A stretch of DNA of 5,257 nt from Candidatus Izemoplasma sp. (GTDB taxonomy: Bacteria > Bacillota_I > Bacilli_A > Izemoplasmatales > Izemoplasmataceae), in the NCBI GenBank assembly GCA_007132145.1, contig SLPE01000040.1, forward strand, positions 1-5,257, in the 5' to 3' direction. Of the stretch, positions 1 through 5,257 are shown piece after piece; the first letter of the stretch is position 1, and the number at the start of each line of letters is the position of its first letter. A program made the position numbers and the translations under genes. Under the pieces are notes generated by a model. The model was not told the origin of the DNA, made no database searches, and was given only the letters and a program-made list of their open reading frames with translations.

Positions 1-26
1 AGCGCCAACCATAAAAAAATCGACAT
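1..26 (-). CDS. 5' end of a divergent gene, product unknown (possibly membrane protein)
   Basis: Only the first eight codons are inside the window. Read leftwards, the ATG at 26-24 gives MSIFLWLA, a strongly hydrophobic start that would fit a signal peptide or first membrane segment. I chose this start because a perfect GGAGG (38-34) lies 7 bases ahead of it. A second ATG at 33-31, in another frame, gives MNYVDFFMVGA, which vaguely recalls the start of CvpA-type membrane proteins, but it touches the GGAGG with no spacing. A good promoter at 81-109 points this way, which supports a real gene. The family cannot be decided from so few residues. Confidence 0.5.
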
Positions 27-33
27 AGTTCAT

Positions 34-38
34 CCTCC
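34..38 (-). promoter_or_regulatory. Ribosome binding site of the divergent gene
   Basis: Perfect GGAGG on the minus strand. Seven bases separate it from the ATG at 26-24 and none from the out-of-frame ATG at 33-31, so it favours the former start. Confidence 0.6.
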
Positions 39-51
39 GAAGTCATTTGTT

Positions 52-66
52 CATACAGCATGTATG
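52..66. repeat. Short inverted repeat in the leader of the divergent gene
   Basis: CATACA and TGTATG are perfect 6-base inverted arms around the 3-base centre GCA. The repeat lies about 8 to 22 bases downstream of the predicted minus-strand transcription start. It could be a dimeric repressor operator or, less likely because the loop is only three bases, a small RNA hairpin. Confidence 0.35.
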
Positions 67-80
67 GATAGATATGTAAA

Positions 81-109
81 AGTATAACAAAAAGCGTTTT
101 CATTATCAA
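81..109 (-). promoter_or_regulatory. Sigma-A-type promoter of the divergent gene, with extended -10
   Basis: On the minus strand the -35 box TTGATA (109-104) and the -10 box TATACT (86-81) are separated by exactly 17 bases. TG stands one base ahead of the -10, making it an extended -10. Transcription should begin near position 74, giving a leader of about 48 bases before the ATG at 26-24. The boxes are near consensus, so the promoter should be strong unless repressed; the spacer holds a cre-like sequence, listed separately. Confidence 0.72.
89..102. promoter_or_regulatory. Candidate cre (CcpA) operator inside the divergent promoter
   Basis: The 14 bases AAAAAGCGTTTTCA form a near-palindrome centred on GCG. 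Against the catabolite-responsive-element consensus TGWNANCGNTNWCA every defined position matches except the first two (AA instead of TG). It lies wholly within the spacer between the -35 and -10 boxes of the minus-strand promoter, where a bound repressor would block RNA polymerase. That it binds CcpA or another LacI-family repressor is inference; A/T-rich flanks can give such partial matches by chance. Confidence 0.4.
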
Positions 110-214
110 GAATGTTTTTCCGCCAAGCCCGTCTATGCCATCGACAAACGGCATCCATGGACGCTTTCTTCGCCCTCACTCTTTAAAAAACACGATGAAC
201 TGTAAATTTGCCTA

Positions 215-241
215 TTGAATGACGCCTTTTTATGATATAAT
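215..241 (+). promoter_or_regulatory. Promoter of the cmk operon (extended -10)
   Basis: The sequence TATGATATAAT (231-241) is a perfect TRTGNTATAAT extended -10 element. The best -35 candidate is TTGAAT (215-220) with a short 15-base spacer; TTGCCT (208-213) would leave 22 bases. Extended -10 promoters need little -35 contact, so the weak spacing is tolerable. The start should fall near 248, giving a leader of only about 20 bases before cmk. Confidence 0.7.
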
Positions 242-255
242 AGTCTGTGATTTTC

Positions 256-264
256 AAGGGGTGA
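256..264 (+). promoter_or_regulatory. Ribosome binding site that fixes the TTG start of cmk
   Basis: AAGGGGTGA differs from the ideal AAGGAGGTGA by one missing base and sits 4 bases ahead of TTG 269. It supports that uncommon start codon. The GTG at 261, inside this site, is in another frame. Confidence 0.6.
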
Positions 265-268
265 TTGT

Positions 269-925
269 TTGAAGACCGTTCAGATCGCGATCGACGGGCC
301 GGCGGGTGCGGGAAAAAGCACCATCGCCAAGCGCGTCGCCAAGTCGCTCGGGTACATCCACATCGACACCGGGGCGATGTATAGAGCCATCACGTTGAAA
401 GCAATCCGTTGCCATCTGGACTTATCGGACCAAAACGCATTTGATTTCATCGATCAAACGCGTTTTGATTATGTGGACGGCGCGATCATCATGGACGGTG
501 AAGACGTCAGTCGCCGCATCCGTGAACGCGACATCTCCAACAGTGTATCCCTCGTTTCTTCGCACTACATCGTTCGCGAGAAAATCGTCGCGAGACAACA
601 GCGACTTTCCAAGGACCTCGACATCGTCATGGACGGCCGCGACATCGGCTACAACGTCCTTCCTCGGGCGAATTACAAGTTCTATTTGACCGCCGATGTC
701 AAGACCCGTGCGTTGCGACGATACAAGGAAAATCTCGACCGCGGCATCGAAAACACCATTGCGGAACTCGAAGAGGAAATCAACGCGCGCGACGCTTTCG
801 ACACCCGTCGCGAACACAGCCCCTTGAAACCGGCATCCGACGCCATCGTCATCGACACCTCGAACATGTCGATCGAAGCGGTCGTCGACACGATCATCGC
901 AAAAATCAGAGAGGATGAAGCATAA
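269..925 (+). CDS. cmk: Cytidylate (CMP/dCMP) kinase
   Basis: Cytosolic nucleoside monophosphate kinase that moves phosphate from ATP to CMP or dCMP, feeding CTP and dCTP synthesis. The 218 residues fit the bacterial Cmk length. Visible landmarks: P-loop GPAGAGKS (10-17), substrate-side DTGAMYRA (33-40), the QQR segment (110-112), DGRDIG (122-127), and the lid and C-terminal part with ARD (173-175), R180, SPLKPA (184-189) and the DAIVIDTS strand (191-198). After DGRDIG the usual T-V-VLP reads Y-N-VLP, a small departure near the nucleotide site. The start is TTG at 269, supported by the Shine-Dalgarno sequence and by the normal distance to the P-loop. It is the first gene of the operon, and its TAA overlaps the next ATG by one base (TAATG), which suggests translational coupling. 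Family assignment is secure. Confidence 0.97.
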   Translation: MKTVQIAIDGPAGAGKSTIAKRVAKSLGYIHIDTGAMYRAITLKAIRCHLDLSDQNAFDFIDQTRFDYVDGAIIMDGEDVSRRIRERDISNSVSLVSSHYIVREKIVARQQRLSKDLDIVMDGRDIGYNVLPRANYKFYLTADVKTRALRRYKENLDRGIENTIAELEEEINARDAFDTRREHSPLKPASDAIVIDTSNMSIEAVVDTIIAKIREDEA

Positions 926-2301
926 TGGAATTCAAAGTCGGAAACATCAAAGAAGGCGATCATATCCGCGGGAAGGTCTACAAAGTCGCCAAGAACGAAG
1001 TCACCGTGGATATCAACTACGTCACCGAAGGGACCATCTACGCCAACGAGTTGACGAAGAAACCGATCGATTCTTGTGCGGAAATCGTCAATGAAGGCGA
1101 TGAGATAGACGTCATCGTCAAAAAAATCGACGATGACCAAGGCGTCGTACTCTTGTCCAGGCTCGACATCGAAGCCGCCGAAGCGTTCGAATTCTTCCAA
1201 GAGATGTTCAACGAAGAACGCGCCTTCGAAGCGAAAGTCATCAAGACGAACAAAGGCGGGCTCATGCTCAACTCGCAAGGCTTCGACAGACTTTTCATGC
1301 CGATCAGCGAAATCGATACGGAATACGTCACCGACCTCGAGCATTATGTCGGCAAGACGATGAAGGTCAAAGCGATTGAAATCAATCGTCGCAAGGTCGT
1401 CGTCTCGCACAAGTCCGTTCTCAAAGACGTCTTGAAGGACAAGAAACGAGAAGAACTCGATAACATCAACATCGGTGACGTCTTGGAGGGCGAAGTCGTC
1501 AAGACGCTCGCATACGGCGCGTTCATCCGTTTCGGACAAGTCGAAGGGCTTTTGCACATCTCGGAAATCTCACACCATAAAGTGGACAAAGTCGAAGACC
1601 ATCTCAAAGAAGGCGACAAAGTCGAAGTGAAAATCATCGGCGCCGACGGAGACAAGCGCTCCTTGTCGATGAAAGCCTTGCAAAAGACGCCGTGGGAAGT
1701 GTTCATAGAAACCCATGAAGTCGGCGATGAAGTCACCGGGAAAATCGTCCGCAAGATGCAGTTCGGCATGTTGATCGAAGTCTCACCCGACGTCGTCGGG
1801 ATGATCAACCGTTACGACTATTCATGGAATCCCCGCATCAACCTCGCCGGCGAAGTCAATGTCGGCGATGAAGTCAACGTCAAGATCCTTTCGATCGATG
1901 AGAAGGACAAGAAGATGACGTTGTCCAAAAAACACCTCGAATACAATCCGTGGGAAGACGTCAAAGTCAAAATCGGCGAATCGGTGTCCGGTCAAGTCAA
2001 AGAACTCCAATCCAACGGCGCCCTTGTCGAAGTCCAAGGCGTCAACGCCTTCTTGCCGATCGGCGAAATCGTCGAACGACGCATCAACGACGTTTCCGAA
2101 GTCCTCAAGAAAGACGACGTCATCAACGCCATCGTCTTGAAGTTCGACAAGCGCAGATGGCAGATGGTCATCAGCAAAAAAGCCCACGACATCAAAGAAG
2201 AACGCGAAGAATTCAAGAAACACCTGCGCAGCGAAAACAAAGAAGACCAATCGCAGACACTCGGCGAACTCTTCGCCGACAAACTGAAAAAGTTCAAATA
2301 G
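925..2301 (+). CDS. S1-domain RNA-binding protein, YpfD / ribosomal protein S1 homologue
   Basis: Probable RNA-binding protein acting with the ribosome or mRNA. The 458 residues contain five S1 (OB-fold) repeats at about 9-79, 98-163, 183-250, 265-336 and 349-419. Repeat 3 is the most canonical (GAF at 198-200, then VEGLLHISE at 206-214, ending RSLSMK). Repeats 1, 2 and 4 are divergent. Typical PW linkers follow repeats 3 (PWEVF, 256-260) and 4 (NPWED, 341-345). A charged tail ends [13 protein letters not shown], closely resembling the end of B. subtilis YpfD as I recall it; that protein has about 380 residues and four S1 domains, so this one seems to have one more. AGAGAGGA (908-915) lies 9 bases before the ATG, which overlaps the cmk stop. 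Position directly after cmk is conserved in many bacteria. In Bacillota this protein is not clearly a true ribosomal S1, so I give no symbol. Confidence 0.93.
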   Translation: MEFKVGNIKEGDHIRGKVYKVAKNEVTVDINYVTEGTIYANELTKKPIDSCAEIVNEGDEIDVIVKKIDDDQGVVLLSRLDIEAAEAFEFFQEMFNEERAFEAKVIKTNKGGLMLNSQGFDRLFMPISEIDTEYVTDLEHYVGKTMKVKAIEINRRKVVVSHKSVLKDVLKDKKREELDNINIGDVLEGEVVKTLAYGAFIRFGQVEGLLHISEISHHKVDKVEDHLKEGDKVEVKIIGADGDKRSLSMKALQKTPWEVFIETHEVGDEVTGKIVRKMQFGMLIEVSPDVVGMINRYDYSWNPRINLAGEVNVGDEVNVKILSIDEKDKKMTLSKKHLEYNPWEDVKVKIGESVSGQVKELQSNGALVEVQGVNAFLPIGEIVERRINDVSEVLKKDDVINAIVLKFDKRRWQMVISKKAHDIKEEREEFKKHLRSENKEDQSQTLGELFADKLKKFK

Positions 2302-2311
2302 AGGTGCCGCC

Positions 2312-3619
2312 ATGCTGCCTTCGATCGCCATCGTAGGCCGACCGAACGTCGGGAAGAGTACACTCTTCAACCGAATCGTCGGGAGCCGTCTCGCCATCAC
2401 CGACGAAACACCGGGGTTGACACGCGACCGGCTTTACTCTCGTGCGGAATGGCTCGGGCGGCATTTCAACGTCATCGACACCGGGGGCATCGATTTCGAA
2501 GACGCCCCTTTTATCCATGAAATACGTCATCAAGCGGAAATCGCCATCGACGAAGCCGATGTGATCGTCCTCGTCTGCGACGGCACCGTCGGCGTCACCG
2601 AAGCCGACAGTTTTGTCGCCAAGATACTCTACAAAGCGACCAAACCGGTCATTCTCGCCGTCAACAAAGTCGACAACCCCGCGCTCAAGGATGCGCTCTA
2701 CGAGTTTTACGCCTTGGGTCTTGGCGACCCTCACGGCGTCAGCGGCATTCACGGCATCGGCATCGGCGACCTCCTCGACGAAATCGTGCACAAGCTTCCC
2801 GACGAGACACCCGAACCCTACGAAGCCGACCGGATCAGATTGTGCGTCATCGGGCGCCCCAACGTCGGCAAGAGTTCGCTCACCAACGCACTGCTCGGCG
2901 AAGACCGCGTCATCGTCAGCGACATCGCCGGCACCACGCGTGATTCGGTGGACTCGACCTTCGAGCGTGAAGACAGGAAGTACGCGGTCATCGACACCGC
3001 GGGGCTCAGAAAACGCGGAAAAGTTTACGAGAACGTTGAAAAATACAGCGTCTTGCGCGCCTTGAGCGCCATCGAACGCAGCGACATCTGCTTGATTTTG
3101 CTCGACGCCGAAGAAGGCATCGTCGAACAAGACAAGAAAATCGCCGGTTACGCGCACGAAGCCCACCGGGCGAGCGTCATCGTCGTCAATAAATGGGACA
3201 CCGTCGAAAAAGACACGCGCACGATGGACCGTTGGGAAGAGGACATCCGTTCACAGTTCCAGTTTCTCGCCTACGCCCCCATCGTCTTCTTGTCCGCAAA
3301 ACACAAGAGCCGTGTCCACACGGTCTTCCCCGTCGTCGAAAACGTCTTTTCACAGTACCTCAAACGAGTCGCGACCGGCGTCCTCAACGACGTCGTCAAC
3401 GACGCCTTGGCGATGAACCCTCCGAAATCCCACGAAGGCGGCGTCCTCAAAATACAATACGCCACGCAAGCGAGCACACGTCCTCCGACGTTCGTCTTCT
3501 TCGTCAACGACATCGAACGGATGCACTTCAGTTACGAGCGATACTTGAAAAACCGGTTACGCGACGCCTTCGGATTCGAAGGCGCGCCGATTAGAATCGT
3601 TTTGAGAAAGCGTGATTGA
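2312..3619 (+). CDS. der: Ribosome biogenesis GTPase Der (EngA)
   Basis: Essential double-GTPase that binds the 50S subunit during its late assembly. The 435 residues match the family. First G domain: GRPNVGKS (9-16), TPGLTRD (33-39), DTGG (56-59), NKVD (118-121). Second G domain: GRPNVGKS (181-188), AGTTRDS (206-212), DTAG (228-231), NKWD (293-296), SAK (328-330). A C-terminal KH-like domain covers about 350-435 and keeps the family segment [13 protein letters not shown] (388-400). All GTP-binding motifs are intact. The Shine-Dalgarno sequence GAGGTG (2301-2306) overlaps the last base of the S1 gene's stop and stands 5 bases before the ATG; the gap between genes is 10 bases. It ends with TGA, so TGA is a stop here. 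The der-gpsA pairing is shared with Bacillus. Confidence 0.98.
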   Translation: MLPSIAIVGRPNVGKSTLFNRIVGSRLAITDETPGLTRDRLYSRAEWLGRHFNVIDTGGIDFEDAPFIHEIRHQAEIAIDEADVIVLVCDGTVGVTEADSFVAKILYKATKPVILAVNKVDNPALKDALYEFYALGLGDPHGVSGIHGIGIGDLLDEIVHKLPDETPEPYEADRIRLCVIGRPNVGKSSLTNALLGEDRVIVSDIAGTTRDSVDSTFEREDRKYAVIDTAGLRKRGKVYENVEKYSVLRALSAIERSDICLILLDAEEGIVEQDKKIAGYAHEAHRASVIVVNKWDTVEKDTRTMDRWEEDIRSQFQFLAYAPIVFLSAKHKSRVHTVFPVVENVFSQYLKRVATGVLNDVVNDALAMNPPKSHEGGVLKIQYATQASTRPPTFVFFVNDIERMHFSYERYLKNRLRDAFGFEGAPIRIVLRKRD

Positions 3620-3620
3620 G

Positions 3621-4613
3621 ATGAAAGTATCCGTCATCGGCGCCGGTTCATGGGGCATGGCACTCGCGAAGGTGCTGGACGATAACGGCCACGATGTCCT
3701 CGTCTATGACGTCGACGAGAACGTCATCGAAAAAATCAACACCCTCCACATCTGTCACCAACTCGACGAGTACGTTCCCGAAACGATTCGTGCGACCGGT
3801 GACATGATTCGAGTCGTTCGACATAGCGATGCGCTCCTTTTTGCGGTTCCGACGAAAGTCCTCCGTGCCGCGATCGAAGCCGTCCTTGCGCACATCGAAG
3901 CGCCCAAACTCTTCATCAACGCCGCCAAAGGCCTCGAGCCTGCCACATTCAAACGCATGTCCGAAGTGTTCGAGGAAATGATTCCCGACGCGAAACGGAA
4001 AGGGTTCGTCGCTTTGAGCGGTCCGAGTCATGCCGAAGAAGTCATCCGCGGCCTGCCGACGCTCATCACGTGCGCGAGCGAGGATGAGGCGCACGCAATC
4101 GCCGCGCAAAGACTCTTCCACAACAAGGATTATTTCCGTGTCTACTCGAGCACGGACCTCATCGGCGTCGAACTCGGCGGTGCGCTCAAGAACATCTTCG
4201 CCATCGCAGCCGGCATCTTGCGCGGCCAGGATTACGGCGACAACGCGATGGCCGCGCTCTTGACGCGCGGGCTTGTCGAAATGGGAAAAATCTACGACCA
4301 CCTCGGCGCTTCGAAAGAATCCTTGTTCGGGTTGACCGGCATCGGCGACCTCTTCGTGACCTGCATTTCCCCCCATTCAAGGAATTTCCAAGCCGGCTAC
4401 AAAATCGGCAAGGGCAAAGACTTGCACGCGACCCTTTCGTCGATGACGATGGTCGTCGAGGGCATCCGGACATGCGAAGCGGTGCATCAGTTCACGCGAG
4501 ATAACGATCTCGACACCCCGATCATCGACGCCCTCTATGACGTCGTTTTCAACCGTTTAGACCCTGCGGTCGCCTGTGAAAAACTGCTATCGAGAGATGA
4601 AAAGCGAGAGTAG
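3621..4613 (+). CDS. gpsA: Glycerol-3-phosphate dehydrogenase [NAD(P)+]
   Basis: Cytosolic enzyme that reduces dihydroxyacetone phosphate to sn-glycerol 3-phosphate, the backbone of phospholipids. Counting from ATG 3621 there are 330 residues, a normal GpsA length. Seen: Rossmann motif VIGAGSWG (5-12), AAKGLE (101-106), SGPSHAEE (134-141), the ELGGALKN segment with the catalytic lysine K190, GIGDL (240-244), SRN (253-255) binding the substrate phosphate, and a conserved VEG (279-281). A GTG at 3612 would add three residues and overlap der by 8 bases. I prefer ATG 3621 because it puts the glycine motif at the family's usual place, one base after the der TGA. Neither start has a strong Shine-Dalgarno sequence (GTGAT at 3612-3616 is the best), which suggests coupling to der. 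It is the last gene of the operon. Confidence 0.97.
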   Translation: MKVSVIGAGSWGMALAKVLDDNGHDVLVYDVDENVIEKINTLHICHQLDEYVPETIRATGDMIRVVRHSDALLFAVPTKVLRAAIEAVLAHIEAPKLFINAAKGLEPATFKRMSEVFEEMIPDAKRKGFVALSGPSHAEEVIRGLPTLITCASEDEAHAIAAQRLFHNKDYFRVYSSTDLIGVELGGALKNIFAIAAGILRGQDYGDNAMAALLTRGLVEMGKIYDHLGASKESLFGLTGIGDLFVTCISPHSRNFQAGYKIGKGKDLHATLSSMTMVVEGIRTCEAVHQFTRDNDLDTPIIDALYDVVFNRLDPAVACEKLLSRDEKRE

Positions 4614-4657
4614 ACCCGAAAAATCCGCGTGAAACCGCCATTAATCCGCTAAAAACC
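4614..4657 (+). other. gpsA-hup intergenic stretch without a clear terminator
   Basis: I see no hairpin followed by a T-run after gpsA. The bases AATCCGC occur twice (in the stretch 4619-4650) as a direct repeat, but they form no stem. The operon may therefore read through into the HU gene or end by a factor-dependent route. Confidence 0.4.
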
Positions 4658-4686
4658 TTGCAATGAAGACGATAAACTGCTATAAT
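4658..4686 (+). promoter_or_regulatory. Promoter of the HU gene
   Basis: The -35 box TTGCAA (4658-4663) and a perfect TATAAT (4681-4686) are 17 bases apart, and TGC directly before the -10 makes it an extended -10. The start should lie near 4693, giving a leader of about 30 bases. This is the most complete promoter in the window, as expected for an abundant nucleoid protein. Confidence 0.82.
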
Positions 4687-4710
4687 ATGCGTAGTTTTCA
4701 AAATAAATAG

Positions 4711-4716
4711 GGAGGT
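4711..4716 (+). promoter_or_regulatory. Ribosome binding site that decides the HU start
   Basis: GGAGGT touches the ATG at 4717 with no spacer, but stands 6 bases ahead of the in-frame GTG at 4723. The normal spacing points to GTG as the initiation codon. Confidence 0.7.
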
Positions 4717-4722
4717 ATGAAT

Positions 4723-4995
4723 GTGAACAAGACTGATTTGATCGTCAAGATTTCTCACGTCGCAGGCCTGACAAAAAAAGACGCCGAAGCAGCTCTCAAC
4801 GCAACGCTTTCCACCATTCAAGAAGCTTTGGCAAGTGACCAGAAAGTCGTACTGACTGGATTTGGAACGTTCGAGGTGAGACACCGCAAAGCACGTACCG
4901 GTCTCAATCCGAGAACACGCCAGCCGATTCACATCCAAGCACAAAAATCTCCGGCATTCAAGGCGGGCAAAGTACTCAAAGACGCAGTCAAGTAG
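4723..4995 (+). CDS. hup: HU family DNA-binding protein
   Basis: Small dimeric nucleoid protein that bends and compacts DNA with little sequence preference. Starting at GTG 4723 the protein has 90 residues and begins MNKTDLI, the standard HU start; the ATG at 4717 would add only Met-Asn and has no room for ribosome binding. Seen: two N-terminal helices with LTKKDAE (16-22), the core GFGTFEV (46-52), the DNA arm about 53-74 with the intercalating proline in NP (62-63), and the C-terminal SPAFKAGKVLKDAVK (76-90). The arm departs from the common GRNPQTG pattern: Leu replaces Arg61 and Arg replaces Gly66. Codon use is less biased to G/C-ending codons than in the operon, common for highly expressed genes. 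It has its own promoter and terminator. IHF is unlikely because of the length, the sequence and the lineage. Confidence 0.96.
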   Translation: MNKTDLIVKISHVAGLTKKDAEAALNATLSTIQEALASDQKVVLTGFGTFEVRHRKARTGLNPRTRQPIHIQAQKSPAFKAGKVLKDAVK

Positions 4996-5003
4996 GTTTT
5001 TCC

Positions 5004-5041
5004 AAAAAAAAGACACCGCATGCGAAATGCGGTGTTTTTTT
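5004..5041 (+). terminator. Intrinsic terminator after the HU gene, possibly bidirectional
   Basis: A perfect 9-base-pair stem, ACACCGCAT (5013-5021) with ATGCGGTGT (5027-5035), encloses the loop GCGAA. It is followed by a T-run (5035-5041) and preceded by an A-run (5004-5011), so it could also stop transcription arriving on the minus strand. It begins 8 bases after the hup stop. Confidence 0.93.
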
Positions 5042-5059
5042 ATGTCCGCGCCCCTTCGA

Positions 5060-5070
5060 TATGTTATAAT
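5060..5070 (+). promoter_or_regulatory. Extended -10 promoter of the ankyrin-like gene
   Basis: TATGTTATAAT is a perfect TRTGNTATAAT element, one base different from the cmk promoter's. No convincing -35 box lies 16-18 bases upstream, where the terminator T-run ends. The start would be near 5077, with a leader of about 40 bases. Confidence 0.62.
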
Positions 5071-5117
5071 GAGCCTACCGAATCGATACGTTAAGAAGAC
5101 ATGGGACGGGTGAGAAC

Positions 5118-5257
5118 ATGGACCGACCTGCCATCGACGAAAAGATGGTTTCCGCGATTCGCACCGACGATGTGGATGCACTTTCGCAATACGATGGGGA
5201 AACGCTCAAATCCGCTCGCGATGCGAAAGGACAAAATCCGCTCTTCTACGCGGTTCG
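5118..5257 (+). CDS. Ankyrin-repeat-like protein, 5' part only
   Basis: The open frame from ATG 5118 runs to the window edge and yields 46 residues. Residues 11-24 (VSAIRTDDVDALSQ) resemble the helix pair of an ankyrin repeat, and DAKGQNPLFYAV (34-45) matches the signature DxxGxTPLHxAV, with Asn for Thr and Phe-Tyr for His-x. No signal peptide or membrane segment is seen, so the visible part looks cytosolic. GGGTGAG (5108-5114) is a moderate Shine-Dalgarno sequence 3 bases before the ATG, and an extended -10 promoter lies upstream. Ankyrin repeats mediate protein binding and do not define a job; the partner and full length are unknown. Assignment to the ankyrin fold rests on about one repeat, so it is probable rather than certain. 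Confidence 0.68.
   Translation, partial: MDRPAIDEKMVSAIRTDDVDALSQYDGETLKSARDAKGQNPLFYAV

Noticed and set aside
135..154. Possible hairpin ATGCC ... GGCAT before cmk
   Set aside because: Only five base pairs with a ten-base loop and no T-run, so it is unlikely to be a terminator or riboswitch. The predicted cmk leader starts well downstream of it.
48..155. Possible small minus-strand peptide of 35 codons upstream of the divergent gene
   Set aside because: It overlaps the predicted promoter boxes of that gene, has no Shine-Dalgarno sequence and shows no recognisable pattern.
682..1557. Long antisense open frame over cmk and the S1 gene (291 codons)
   Set aside because: It is a shadow of two well-identified genes, caused by frequent GAC, GTC and ATC codons whose complements are also sense. 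Its predicted protein is low-complexity and rich in D, F and V, and no ribosome site is evident.
2294..3166. Long antisense open frame over der (290 codons)
   Set aside because: It mirrors der, whose motifs are all intact on the + strand, and resembles no family I recognise.
3612..3620. GTG start for gpsA overlapping der by 8 bases
   Set aside because: It would add only Met-Ile-Glu before the natural MKVSVIGAG start and lacks a better ribosome site. It stays a possible alternative.
5081..5092. Near-palindrome around ATCGAT in the leader of the ankyrin-like gene
   Set aside because: Two mismatched positions and a short length; such sequences are expected by chance in DNA rich in ATCGA.
4549..5181. 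Antisense open frame spanning HU and the terminator (210 codons)
   Set aside because: It runs through the hup gene, its promoter and a strong terminator. The intergenic parts are A/T-rich and non-coding in character.

Overview
The window carries a compact housekeeping block of the Bacillota (Firmicutes) type on the + strand, edged on both sides by partial genes. The layout is: the first codons of a minus-strand gene with its own promoter (positions 1-109); a divergent intergenic region; the tightly packed run cmk, S1-domain protein (YpfD/RpsA-like), der and gpsA (269-4613); a 109-base gap holding a strong promoter; the HU gene (4723-4995); an intrinsic terminator; and another promoter driving the first 46 codons of an ankyrin-repeat-like gene that runs off the right edge.

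Organism: the order cmk / S1 protein / der / gpsA / HU matches the block known from Bacillus subtilis (cmk-ypfD ... der-gpsA ... spoIVA-hbs), and the S1 protein ends with a YpfD-like tail. The genes that lie between these in Bacillus, including the sporulation gene spoIVA, are absent. Coding DNA is rich in GAC, GTC, ATC and CGC codons, so base composition is higher in G+C than in typical Bacilli. TGA is used as a real stop (der) and TGG encodes Trp, so the standard bacterial code applies. I infer a moderately G+C-rich, probably non-sporulating member of the Bacillota or a relative; the sequence alone does not give a genus.

Function: the four-gene run looks like one operon from an extended -10 promoter at 231-241. 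It joins CMP/dCMP phosphorylation (Cmk), RNA binding or translation (S1 protein), 50S ribosome assembly (Der) and glycerol-3-phosphate supply for phospholipids (GpsA). Spacings are -1, +10 and about +1 bases, suggesting translational coupling. HU is transcribed separately and ends at a clear terminator.

I see no mobile element, CRISPR array, rRNA or tRNA and no evident novel multi-gene system. The points most worth a second look are regulatory: a cre-like operator set inside the divergent minus-strand promoter, and four promoters that all carry an extended -10 TG. At the protein level they are a five-domain version of the YpfD-type S1 protein, an HU with an altered DNA-binding arm, and a partial ankyrin-like gene of unknown role.
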